A stretch of 64,000 nt of DNA, from contig NZ_JAHESC010000004.1 in NCBI RefSeq assembly GCF_018598185.1, positions 62,001-126,000 on the forward strand. Direction: 5' to 3'. Every line of letters begins with the position of its first letter. Within the stretch, counting starts at the first letter, position 1. The DNA comes from Dawidia soli. Lineage in GTDB: Bacteria > Bacteroidota > Bacteroidia > Cytophagales > Cyclobacteriaceae. Below, piece after piece: positions 53,611 to 61,687 of the stretch. The translations under genes and the position numbers were made by a program. The notes beneath the pieces were generated by a model. That model was given only the letters and a program-made list of their open reading frames with translations, searched no databases and was not told the DNA's origin.

Positions 53611-54668
53611 GACCGGAGTAATATGAGACTATAATGCGTTCCGAAATACTGGTTGAACACCAGTACGTACCGCGGGGTGCGCCCGGCATCTACCTGTAAC
53701 ACGCCGGCGGGCACCTGGCCCGTACGCAGGATGTCGGCCCCCAGCCAGCAGGCGAACGCCGTGGCCACGGGATACTCGCCACACAGGTGTTTATAAAAAC
53801 CGCGTGAGCTGTCGCTGAACAAGGTGCGGCAAAGCTCCAGCAACAATGCATCGTCGTGTAATGTGCCGCTGGCACCGGCCAGCACCACATCGACGTCGGC
53901 GGGGGTTATACCGGCCGCGGCGAGAAATTGCGCTACGCGGTGCTGCAAGACGATATGCGAAGGTTTATAGAGCATTTCGATGCCTTCTATCGTCGCGCGA
54001 TCGGTGGCCGACGGTGTACCGGCCAGCAGGAAGGATGCGGCGCCCTCGCCGTGCAGCACCCCGTGCCCTGCTTTAAACATGGCCAGGCTCCGCACGCCGT
54101 CTTCGCGAAATACGCCGAAGCGTTTCCACAGGGCATGGCTGATGTCGGTGATCTCGTCTGCACCGCCGGCCAGGAACGTGCGCGCGGGGTCTTCCTTTAC
54201 GTGCAGCACAGCGTCGAGCAGCGCGTGTTCAAAAGAGAATGCTCCCTGGGTAAAGGTCTGGTTATAGGCCTGGCAGCCGAGCAGCAGCGCGAGCTGTGAG
54301 CCGATGGTATTATGCGTCGATTGAATGAAGGGCGTGGGGTTCAGCGCCTCCTCGCGGAATGTGACCATCTTGGTCATGAAGCTGCCGGTGTCTTCCAGGC
54401 AGCCATACCCTGTGCCCATGACAATACCGTCGGGCATCGATACCTGTGCTTCGCGCAACGCCATCATGCCGGTGGTCACGCCCAGGCGTATGATGCGGCT
54501 CATGCGGCGCAGCAGGCGCGGGTCGATCCAGTCTTCGTATACCGGTTCCTGGCAGGTAAGGCGCGCGCCGGCGGGTGCTACGGCACTATCTGCAGTAGTG
54601 CGCCAGGGAGCGATCGAGCCCATGCCCCGGATGTAGACGCGTGACGGATCGTTTCGGGGTGTCGTCAT
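53592..54668 (-). CDS. ketosynthase-like protein lacking the active-site Cys (chain-length-factor-like)
   Basis: A 358-residue thiolase-fold protein related to beta-ketoacyl synthases (VYIRGMGSIAPW; GIVMGTGYGCLEDT; HGEGAASFLLAG). At the position of the catalytic Cys it has Phe144 (TFTQGAFSFEHALL), the first catalytic His region is AGASGTLHDD rather than HGTGT, and the second is CGEYPVATAF instead of GHTxGA. It therefore cannot condense by the usual mechanism and is most likely the partner subunit of the intact KS directly upstream, overlapping it by 4 bp, as in KS-CLF pairs of type II PKS and aryl polyene systems. Confidence 0.88.
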   Translation of the reverse strand: MTTPRNDPSRVYIRGMGSIAPWRTTADSAVAPAGARLTCQEPVYEDWIDPRLLRRMSRIIRLGVTTGMMALREAQVSMPDGIVMGTGYGCLEDTGSFMTKMVTFREEALNPTPFIQSTHNTIGSQLALLLGCQAYNQTFTQGAFSFEHALLDAVLHVKEDPARTFLAGGADEITDISHALWKRFGVFREDGVRSLAMFKAGHGVLHGEGAASFLLAGTPSATDRATIEGIEMLYKPSHIVLQHRVAQFLAAAGITPADVDVVLAGASGTLHDDALLLELCRTLFSDSSRGFYKHLCGEYPVATAFACWLGADILRTGQVPAGVLQVDAGRTPRYVLVFNQYFGTHYSLILLRSCHATA

Positions 54669-55882
54669 GCGCGCGCGGGTGAAGTGGAGAATATAATGGA
54701 AGAACAATTGCCCCCGAAGCCGAACGAGTTGCTCATCACGTGGCGTACGGCTGCGCGGGCGAAGGTGCGCTGCGGCACGATGCCGGTCTCGGGCATGGCC
54801 TGCTCAAAGCGCAGGTTGGGAAAGATACATTGCTCGGTCAGCGCCAGCACGGAGAAGACGGCTTCGATGCCGCCGCTCGCACCCAGCGTGTGGCCGGTAA
54901 AGGCCTTGGTGGAGCTTACAGCGGGCACATGCTCGCCGAACAGGCGCTGGATAGCGGTGCTCTCGGAAAGATCGTTGTTGACGGTACCTGTGCCGTGCAG
55001 GTTGATATAGTCGATCGCCTCCACCGGCAGCCCGGCCATGGTCAGCGCCCCGGTCATGGCGGCGTACGAACCGCGTCCTTCGGGGGAGGATGCGGTCTGG
55101 TGATAGGCATCGTTGGTATTGCCGAAGCCCGCCACCGTGGCCAGCAGCGGCCGCTGCAACTGCTGGCGTACACGCTCGCTGACGAGTACGACATAGCCGG
55201 CACCCTCGCCCAGGTTGAGGCCGTTGCGGCCCGCATCGAACGGACGACACGGCGCGGAATCGAGTATCTTGAGACTGTTAAAACCGTTGAGGGTGAATTT
55301 CGTCAGCGCGTCGGCACCGCCCGCCACGACCACATCCAGCATGCCCTGTGCGATCAGCCGCGTGCCATACATGATGGCATTCACAGACGACGAGCAGGCC
55401 GTGTTGATGGTGGAGATAAAGTTATGGATGCCCAGGTCCTCTGCCATCAGCTCGGTTACGTTGCCGCAGGCATGGTGCACGAGGTCGCGCAGGTGGCCTG
55501 CACCGGGGTCTTCTAAAAATGCGGGGAAAAAACTTTCGGTGCGGTCCATGCCGCCCACGGTAGTGGCCGAGATCAACCCGCACCGCCACGCGGCCAGCGC
55601 GATTCCCGCCTGGTCTACGGCCTGTCGCGCCGCGACCATGCCCAGCAAGGCAGTACGCGGAGGAACAGCGTGAGCGCGAAGATCGAGGCGCTCGGTGAGC
55701 GCTTCATTCGAAAGCGATACTTCGCCTACCGGTAATGTATCCTGGTAAGCCGAGGGGAACAGCGTGAGGCGGCCTATGCCGGAAGTGCCCTGCTGCAGTG
55801 CGTGCAGTGTTTCGCCGGCGGTGTGCCCGATTGCCGAGATCACCCCCACGCCCGCCACGTACACCTGCTGGCCCCGTACCAT
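54665..55882 (-). CDS. beta-ketoacyl-ACP synthase (KAS II-like)
   Basis: A 405-residue condensing enzyme with a complete Cys-His-His triad: C163 in NTACSSSVNAI, His in LHGTGTVNND and His in FTGHTLGASGG. It extends an acyl-ACP with malonyl-ACP. Its tight overlap with the chain-length-factor-like gene (ATGA) indicates that the two form a heterodimer that makes the polyene chain. An ACP gene lies three bases upstream. Confidence 0.95.
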   Translation of the reverse strand: MVRGQQVYVAGVGVISAIGHTAGETLHALQQGTSGIGRLTLFPSAYQDTLPVGEVSLSNEALTERLDLRAHAVPPRTALLGMVAARQAVDQAGIALAAWRCGLISATTVGGMDRTESFFPAFLEDPGAGHLRDLVHHACGNVTELMAEDLGIHNFISTINTACSSSVNAIMYGTRLIAQGMLDVVVAGGADALTKFTLNGFNSLKILDSAPCRPFDAGRNGLNLGEGAGYVVLVSERVRQQLQRPLLATVAGFGNTNDAYHQTASSPEGRGSYAAMTGALTMAGLPVEAIDYINLHGTGTVNNDLSESTAIQRLFGEHVPAVSSTKAFTGHTLGASGGIEAVFSVLALTEQCIFPNLRFEQAMPETGIVPQRTFARAAVRHVMSNSFGFGGNCSSIIFSTSPARA

Positions 55883-55885
55883 AGG

Positions 55886-56143
55886 CTAGGCCGGTTTATG
55901 GGCTGTGATGAATTCAGCGATGGTGCGCACCGAACGGAAGATCTTGGGTCCGTCTTGCGGGTTCTCGATCTTTACTTTGTATTGCTGCTGCAGCAGTACG
56001 ATGAGCTCGAGCGCATCGATCGAATCCAACCCCAGGCCTTCGCCGAACAGTGGCTGATCGTCGCCGATCTCGGCGGGCGTCAGATGCTTCAGGTTCAACG
56101 CTTCAATGATCTGTCTTTTCAGATCGGCCATCAACTGTTCCAT
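55886..56143 (-). CDS. acyl carrier protein
   Basis: An 85-residue ACP: phosphopantetheine attachment Ser in GLGLDSIDALELIVLL, preceded by IGDDQPLFGE. Such ACPs (DDxLFxxGLGLDSIDALEL) are typical of aryl polyene clusters. It carries the starter and growing chain. The ATG giving MEQLMADLKRQI is used; a longer frame lacks support. It is one of two ACPs in the cluster. Confidence 0.95.
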   Translation of the reverse strand: MEQLMADLKRQIIEALNLKHLTPAEIGDDQPLFGEGLGLDSIDALELIVLLQQQYKVKIENPQDGPKIFRSVRTIAEFITAHKPA

Positions 56144-56748
56144 AATCCTGTGTAAAGGGTTTTTAATTGCTCTGCGGTATGTGCCAGGGCAAGGCCCCGG
56201 CGTGTATTTTCCGCCAAATATAAGAAAACATCGTGGTGCCCGCCCATTACGTCCACCCAGCCGGCCACGCACGCCTGTGCGCCCGGTTGTGCCAGTATCA
56301 GCGCGACGTAGCCGGCCACCTGCGCGGCATCAAACGCGGGCGTTATAAAGAACGCATTCTCGCCTTTCCATCCATGCCGGATGCTCAACTCACCCGCGAC
56401 GATGTTGGGCAGCGTATACACGAACAATGCCGGGCTGGGCTGTGTACGACTCGCCGCCAGGTACTGCATATCGGTATCGAGGCTCGCGTGCGCGTTGGAC
56501 AACACCAACGACACGGCTTCGGGCGGATACCCCGCCAGCGGGCTGTCTGCCAGCAACGCTTCCGTGGCCAGGAAGCCCAGCTTCGACAGCGTGTCCATTT
56601 TGTAAAACTTCGGGTAGTCGATCTTCAGGGCCGTATAGGCCTGTTGCAAAAACTCCGGCAGTGCCGGCGACGCATCCCGGTACTGTATCGTACCGTTGCG
56701 TGTCAGGGTCTGCGCCCGTATGCTGGCCGTGGCGGTGATAAAGGCCAT
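56131..56748 (-). CDS. half-size ketosynthase-like protein (205 aa)
   Basis: It resembles the N-terminal half of a thiolase-fold condensing enzyme: IDYPKFYKMDTLSKLGFLAT, VSLVLSNAHASLDTDMQY, then PNIVAGELSIRHGWKGENAF and PAFDAAQVAGYVALIL where the Cys-bearing helix would be, with no Cys at the expected place. At 205 residues it lacks the C-terminal half with the His residues. Homologues are annotated as 3-oxoacyl-ACP synthase in similar clusters; a structural or priming role is more likely than catalysis. It overlaps the ACP gene by 13 bp. Confidence 0.8.
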   Translation of the reverse strand: MAFITATASIRAQTLTRNGTIQYRDASPALPEFLQQAYTALKIDYPKFYKMDTLSKLGFLATEALLADSPLAGYPPEAVSLVLSNAHASLDTDMQYLAASRTQPSPALFVYTLPNIVAGELSIRHGWKGENAFFITPAFDAAQVAGYVALILAQPGAQACVAGWVDVMGGHHDVFLYLAENTRRGLALAHTAEQLKTLYTGLWNS

Positions 56749-56751
56749 GGC

Positions 56752-58011
56752 TTAGTGGAGTGACATGAGTTTTTGTTGCAGGTCGATCAGCTTCACCAGC
56801 CGCTCCAGCGCACCGCGGTGGTCACGCACAAACGGGTTCTCTTGGTCCCACACGTATCCCGCCAGCACCGAGCAGATCTGTGCTTTGATGACGGGATCGG
56901 GATTCTTCGAGAAGAAGATCTTCTCCAGCGTGCCGTCGTACCAGGCCATGACGTAGGTGCGGAAGGTATCGACACCTTGCTGCAGCACACCGCTGTAGTC
57001 TTTCTCCCAATCCACGGCTTCACCCTGCAGCTTGCGGATGGCGAGCGTCGCGGCCCGGTGGCTCGACACGGTGGCGAACATCACGCCGGAGGAAAAGATG
57101 GGATCGAGAAACTCGGTCACGTTGCCTGTCAACACATAGCCCTTGCCGTAGAACGAGCTTGTCGTACCCGACCAGGCTTCGAGCTTGCGCGGCGCGAATA
57201 CCCAGGGAGCGTCACCAAAACGTTTTTTCAAATAAGGATGCGACTGGATCAATGTTTTATACTGCGCGACCAGGTCGCCGGGTGTCGTGTTAAAGAAATC
57301 GAAGCTGCCGACAAAGCCCATCGACGTGACTGTGGGCGATACCGGTATGATCCACACCCACACGCCCGGTGCATAGAGCACCACGATGATGCGGTTGGGC
57401 TCATCGAACTCGTGACGGTGTATATCTTCTACGTGGGCAAAGACCGCTTTGCGCGGGTCGAGCGACGAGGGTTTATCGAGGTTGAACAGCCGGGGGATCA
57501 CACGCCCGTAGCCGCTGGCGTCGATGACAAAACGGGCATCGATCTGGGCGGTGGTGCCATCGGCATGTGTCACCGTCGTGACGCTGCTCTCATCGTCGCG
57601 AAAGGAAATACCGGTAACAGTTGTTTCGAACGATACCGGCACGCCCCGGCGTTGTACTTCCTGGATCAGGGTCTGGTCGAAGTCGGCACGCGGTACCTGC
57701 CACGTCCACGTCCAGCCTTGTGTAAACTGTTCGGTAAAGTTGAAGTCGAAGAGATCGTCGCCGCGCATAAACTTGGCGCCGAACTTCTGCTGGAAGTTCT
57801 TTGCCTTGACGGCTTCCAGTAACCCGGCGTCGTCCAATACTTCCATGCACCGCGGCAGCAGGCTTTCGCCGATCACGAACCGGGGAAATTTTTCACGTTC
57901 CACTACGCGCACCGAAAGGCCGGCTTGCTGCACTTTGGCGGCGGCAATACTACCGGCCGGCCCGGCGCCAATGACTAATACATCAATTTGCTCTGTCTTC
58001 ATGATGATCAA
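56752..58011 (-). CDS. flavin-dependent halogenase/monooxygenase-like oxidoreductase
   Basis: A 419-residue FAD enzyme of the tryptophan-halogenase-like group. GAGPAG at 15-20 binds FAD; KFGAKF (K76) sits where halogenases have KxGxxF with the active-site Lys; W218-V-W220-I-I-P223 fits the WxWxIP signature; F301-LDP-IFS-S-G309 fits the F-x-x-P-x-x-S-x-G motif reported for halogenases. It could chlorinate or hydroxylate the aryl ring; chlorinated flexirubins are known. Related geranylgeranyl-reductase-like proteins share part of this pattern, so the reaction is uncertain. A second ATG lies three codons downstream. Confidence 0.82.
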   Translation of the reverse strand: MIIMKTEQIDVLVIGAGPAGSIAAAKVQQAGLSVRVVEREKFPRFVIGESLLPRCMEVLDDAGLLEAVKAKNFQQKFGAKFMRGDDLFDFNFTEQFTQGWTWTWQVPRADFDQTLIQEVQRRGVPVSFETTVTGISFRDDESSVTTVTHADGTTAQIDARFVIDASGYGRVIPRLFNLDKPSSLDPRKAVFAHVEDIHRHEFDEPNRIIVVLYAPGVWVWIIPVSPTVTSMGFVGSFDFFNTTPGDLVAQYKTLIQSHPYLKKRFGDAPWVFAPRKLEAWSGTTSSFYGKGYVLTGNVTEFLDPIFSSGVMFATVSSHRAATLAIRKLQGEAVDWEKDYSGVLQQGVDTFRTYVMAWYDGTLEKIFFSKNPDPVIKAQICSVLAGYVWDQENPFVRDHRGALERLVKLIDLQQKLMSLH

Positions 58012-58018
58012 AAACTAT

Positions 58019-59083
58019 TTATACCGCTTCGCAGGTGAGCAGCGTATGGCTTACGCCGATCAGGTTCTGGTGGGTTGTAACCCGGAAACCGGCTTCTTCT
58101 ATACAGCGGATAAATATACCGGAGTGATACATCTGGCTGTTGCCGTTGGCAATGGCTGTAAAATACAGTGACGTCTGTTGCAGGGAGAATGCGGATGCCT
58201 GAAAGCGCTGGTTGTCCCAGAACGGTTCGAGTATAAATACCTTGCCCGTGGGAGACAGGGCTTTGCGGCAGCGGCGCAGGATCGACCGGATCTGGTCTTC
58301 GGAAAAACAATCGAGGAACTGGCTCATCCAGATCACATCGAACTGCCCCTGGATCTGCTGCTGCTCGTCGAGGATGTTCGCTTCCTGGAACCGCACGCGG
58401 TCGGCAAACCCTTTGGCGGCGATGTTGGTGCGTGCCATCTCCACCTGCCCGGGCAGGTCCATGATGGTGACCGTTACCTCGGGATCATATTCGAAGCACG
58501 CCATGGCCCACTTGCCGGTGTTGCCGCCGATGTCGAGCAACGTTTTGGGTCGATGCTGAAATACCGTGGCCTGCACTTCGGGAAATGCGAAGTCGGAGTA
58601 AAAGTGGTCGAAGGCAAACCAGCTTTTCTTTGCCTGCGGCGGCAGCTTGGACAGGCCTTCGTAAACGGTGGGCCAGTCGCCAAATACTTTTAGTCCCACG
58701 GGCTTTTGCGCGCGAATGCTTTCTTCGAGAAAGAACATGGGGTTGTAACACACGTCGTGCGTGAAGTCCATGTTGACGCGCGTCAGCGCGTCGTGCAGAA
58801 TGAACGACGTGGTTTTGGTGGTGCGGTAGCGACCGTCGCGAAATGTCACCAGCCCGATGCCCAGGCCGGCTTCCAGCAGTACACGCACGCCATATACCGG
58901 CAGCTGCACACGGGCTACGACCTCCTCCTGCGTCATGCCGTCGGCACTCTCTTCGATGGCCTGGAGTATACCGGTGTCGCGCAGCACGCGGGTGGCTTGA
59001 AATACCACGGGGGCAAAGGCGATCCACTGGGCCTTCTCGATGGCTTGCAACGCCGTGAGCTTGTCGGTCTCGAAAAAATTCAT
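58019..59083 (-). CDS. plant-type O-methyltransferase (SAM-dependent)
   Basis: A 354-residue class I methyltransferase with an N-terminal winged-helix dimerisation part (MTQEEVVARVQLPVYGVRVL) and a Rossmann domain: LLDIGGNTGKWAMACFEYDP is motif I, TIMDLPGQVEMA motif II, FDVIWMSQFLDCFSEDQ and FILEPFWDN the later motifs. The layout is that of caffeate/hydroxyneurosporene O-methyltransferases. It may methylate a phenolic OH of the aryl head group. ATGA overlap with the upstream ketosynthase gene. Confidence 0.92.
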   Translation of the reverse strand: MNFFETDKLTALQAIEKAQWIAFAPVVFQATRVLRDTGILQAIEESADGMTQEEVVARVQLPVYGVRVLLEAGLGIGLVTFRDGRYRTTKTTSFILHDALTRVNMDFTHDVCYNPMFFLEESIRAQKPVGLKVFGDWPTVYEGLSKLPPQAKKSWFAFDHFYSDFAFPEVQATVFQHRPKTLLDIGGNTGKWAMACFEYDPEVTVTIMDLPGQVEMARTNIAAKGFADRVRFQEANILDEQQQIQGQFDVIWMSQFLDCFSEDQIRSILRRCRKALSPTGKVFILEPFWDNQRFQASAFSLQQTSLYFTAIANGNSQMYHSGIFIRCIEEAGFRVTTHQNLIGVSHTLLTCEAV

Positions 59084-60195
59084 GATAGGTTGGTTTCTTT
59101 TTCTAATACCAGGGCCGCATTGCAGCCGCCGAAGCCGGAGGCTGTCTTGAGGATGCGGTTTCCCGGAAGTTTTTGCAGGGTGGCGCAGACGTTGAGGGAT
59201 GACGACACCCCCAGGTTCTCGAAGCCGTAAGTAGGCAGCATCTCACCGCGATGCAGGCATTCGGATGCTATAATGGATTCCAGCACACCTGCGGCACCCA
59301 GCGTGTGGCCATAATATCCTTTGAGACTGTTTACCGGCGTAGACGCGAGCCCTGCCAGGGTAAATGCCTTGGCTTCCATTTCATCGTTATACACCGTTGC
59401 CGTACCGTGCGCAAACACTGCACTGATGTCACGCGCCATCAGGTGGGAGGTCTGCAACGCCTGCCCGATGGCCTGTGCCAGCTCCTGCCCGGTACGCGAC
59501 GGCCCCGAGATGTGATTGGCGTCGTTGCTCACACCAGCGCCCAGCAATCGGATCGCCCGTCGATCCCGTATCAGACCAGGATCCGTGGTCAACAGCATGG
59601 CCGCTGCCGCTTCGCCCAGGTTGATGCCCGTGCGTTGGGCGTCAAACGGCCGGCAGACACTCGCACCCAGGGCTTGCAGGCTGCGAAAACCCGAAACCAC
59701 AAAGCGGCTCACCACATCGACGCCCAGTACAACGGCATGATCATACGCGCCGCAGGCCAAATAGCGCTTTGCCACGATCAATGCCAACACCCCGGAGATA
59801 CAAGCATTGGATACAACCAACGAATGTTTCAGGCCTATCGCCTTCGCCAGGTAAGCCGCAGTTTCGTGCACGTGCAACCGCGGCCGGTCCAGCCCCAACG
59901 CATCGATGTTGCCTTTCGTGGTCGAGAGTATAAACAGTGTTCTTTCGGGAACCACATATTTCTTCTGATTCACCATCGTCCGACGCAATGCCAGAATGCT
60001 CATCCTCTCCAGGCGACTTTCACCTTCGGAATCCTCCAGTGTACCGGCAGAAGCATATACCGGTTCCTCCAACCATCGTCCCGCCGGTTGTAACGTCACC
60101 CCGGATACCCCCTGGCGCAGGGAAGTATAATTCTCACCGGTGGTCCATCCCAGCGGCGATACGATGCTATCGGCGATCGACCACACTGCCCGCAT
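59080..60195 (-). CDS. beta-ketoacyl-ACP synthase
   Basis: A 371-residue condensing enzyme with intact triad: C132 in VSNACISGVLAL, His in AHGTATVYND and His in YYGHTLGAAGV. It is shorter than KAS II and has a divergent N-terminus (SIADSIVSPLGWTTG). Aryl polyene clusters carry such additional KS enzymes besides the KS/CLF pair, possibly for initiation. Start: the ATG two bases after the thioesterase stop is used; a GTG five codons upstream overlaps that gene. Confidence 0.93.
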   Translation of the reverse strand: MRAVWSIADSIVSPLGWTTGENYTSLRQGVSGVTLQPAGRWLEEPVYASAGTLEDSEGESRLERMSILALRRTMVNQKKYVVPERTLFILSTTKGNIDALGLDRPRLHVHETAAYLAKAIGLKHSLVVSNACISGVLALIVAKRYLACGAYDHAVVLGVDVVSRFVVSGFRSLQALGASVCRPFDAQRTGINLGEAAAAMLLTTDPGLIRDRRAIRLLGAGVSNDANHISGPSRTGQELAQAIGQALQTSHLMARDISAVFAHGTATVYNDEMEAKAFTLAGLASTPVNSLKGYYGHTLGAAGVLESIIASECLHRGEMLPTYGFENLGVSSSLNVCATLQKLPGNRILKTASGFGGCNAALVLEKETNLS

Positions 60196-60197
60196 AC

Positions 60198-60608
60198 CTA
60201 TACATTCCACCGGTTACGCCACGACTCGAAAAAGGACGGCACGACGTATTGCAGGGCGAACGTCTTTACATCGACAAACACCTGCACCGACGAGCCCACG
60301 GCCACGAGGTCGTTGCTGATCTTTTCGTACATTTTATAGGAGAACTGCAGCTTGGCCGCAGCCACCGGCTCGTAGATGGTCTCGACGATCACCGTGTTGC
60401 CATAGCGCAGCGGTTTTTTGTAGTCGCACTGCACCGACACCACCGGCACGGCCAGGCCCTGGTGAAAGAAATCGAGGTACGAGATACCGTACTTCTTGCC
60501 AAAGGCCTCGCGGCCGTCTTCAAAATAACGCAGGTAATGACCGTGCCAGACAATGCCCAGCGGGTCGGCCTCATTGAACCGTACGGTGACTTCGGTCTGG
60601 TGGATCAT
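60198..60608 (-). CDS. acyl-CoA/ACP thioesterase (4-hydroxybenzoyl-CoA thioesterase family)
   Basis: A 136-residue hotdog-fold thioesterase. The 4HBT signature is VRFNEADPLGIVWHGHYLRY with the catalytic Asp, followed by FEDGREAFGKKYG. In aryl polyene clusters a thioesterase of this type releases stalled or finished chains from ACP. It lies between the KS gene (two-base gap) and the unknown exported protein gene. Confidence 0.92.
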   Translation of the reverse strand: MIHQTEVTVRFNEADPLGIVWHGHYLRYFEDGREAFGKKYGISYLDFFHQGLAVPVVSVQCDYKKPLRYGNTVIVETIYEPVAAAKLQFSYKMYEKISNDLVAVGSSVQVFVDVKTFALQYVVPSFFESWRNRWNV

Positions 60609-60616
60609 TCTTCCTG

Positions 60617-61261
60617 TTACCCGCGGAAATATTTTTTACGCCACATTTCAAACTCCTTTTTCTTGATGCGCTCGATGACGCCGTAGAGGGCACCCGCCCA
60701 ATAGTTGCGCATCCCGAAACCTTTCGGCGAGGCTGTCATGCGCTCGGTGAACAACACCTGGCGGCTCTTCATATCGACAAACGTTACCCACAGGGACGCT
60801 TCGCCGTTCAGCTTGCTGAAGCTTTCGATGTTGAACATCATGCCGATGCCAGTGTTCTTCTTATAGTTGTATTTGGACACGATGTCGCCGACTTCCTCGC
60901 GCGTCAGGTGCAGGTAATCTTTCTCGGCGTTGGAGATCATGTCGAGCACCGCCAGCTGCTCGTTGTGATCTTTTGTCACATCCGATGCTGTGAGCACTTC
61001 GTCGCGGCCGACGGCACCCGGAATATCATACTTATCTTTTTCGGTCAGGATCAGGTCGTTCCAGGCTTCCAGCAGGTGGCGCATGTCGGACTCGGAACCC
61101 AGGCGTTCGCGGTCGCCGATGAATTTTGCGGCGGTAAAATCAAGTCCCAGCCAGGTGATCTTCACCTCGGGACGGAAAACGTCGCTGCGCTCCTGGGCGC
61201 TCAGGCTGCCCGTTGCCAGCAGGAATACAAACAGGAATGAGAAGGGGTTGCGTTGTTTCAT
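60617..61261 (-). CDS. exported protein of unknown function in the polyene cluster (214 aa)
   Basis: Signal peptide (PFSFLFVFLLATGSLSAQ) and a mature domain of about 190 residues: VKITWLGLDFTAAKFIGDRE, IVSKYNYKKNTGIGMMFNIE, then GEASLWVTFVDMKSRQVLFT, ending in a basic helix (RIKKKEFEMWRKKYFRG). The second half resembles proteins that test for a regulated envelope trait, but I cannot name a family. It overlaps the dehydratase gene by 4 bp, so it is part of the operon and probably acts in the periplasm on the product. Confidence 0.82.
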   Translation of the reverse strand: MKQRNPFSFLFVFLLATGSLSAQERSDVFRPEVKITWLGLDFTAAKFIGDRERLGSESDMRHLLEAWNDLILTEKDKYDIPGAVGRDEVLTASDVTKDHNEQLAVLDMISNAEKDYLHLTREEVGDIVSKYNYKKNTGIGMMFNIESFSKLNGEASLWVTFVDMKSRQVLFTERMTASPKGFGMRNYWAGALYGVIERIKKKEFEMWRKKYFRG

Positions 61262-61686
61262 CGTGTTTCTAGTTTAGCCAGTATTTTCATTTCGCAGGAG
61301 CATACTACCCGGCCTCCCTGGCTGATCTCGCCGCGGGCCACGGTAAAGTCCAGTACTTTATGCAGTATACGTACGGATGTTGTGATCTGCGAGTTTTGCG
61401 GCGGCAGCGCCGCGATGTGCAGGTCTTTCACGGCCGCGATGTAGCCCACCGGCACGGGAATGTTGTTTTGGGCGCAGTAATAGCCGATTTGCGCGGCGGC
61501 CGTCTGGGCTATATTCTCCACGAGGCCCGGCGCTTCCAGGTGTCCCCCCCACACAAAGATGTTGTCGGGCTCGACCAGCAGGCGCGTGACCACCCGCTCG
61601 GCGTCGGCCTCCACCAGATCGTGGATCATCACGATCGGCGCGCGTTGCGGAATATACCGGGTTATATCTTCTCGGGTGGCCAGCAT
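61258..61686 (-). CDS. hotdog-fold 3-hydroxyacyl-ACP dehydratase (second one)
   Basis: A 142-residue hotdog protein: IPQRAPIVMIHDLVEAD at the start is the FabA/FabZ-like opening, and the helix segment GHLEAPGLVENIAQTAAAQI corresponds to G-H-F-x-x-x-P-x-x-P-G-x-x-x-x-E with the Glu kept. It is more divergent than the dehydratase at 51230 and resembles ApeP-type proteins. The two dehydratases may work as a heterodimer, as described for aryl polyenes. Overlaps its neighbour by 4 bp. Confidence 0.85.
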   Translation of the reverse strand: MLATREDITRYIPQRAPIVMIHDLVEADAERVVTRLLVEPDNIFVWGGHLEAPGLVENIAQTAAAQIGYYCAQNNIPVPVGYIAAVKDLHIAALPPQNSQITTSVRILHKVLDFTVARGEISQGGRVVCSCEMKILAKLETR

Positions 61687-61687
61687 G

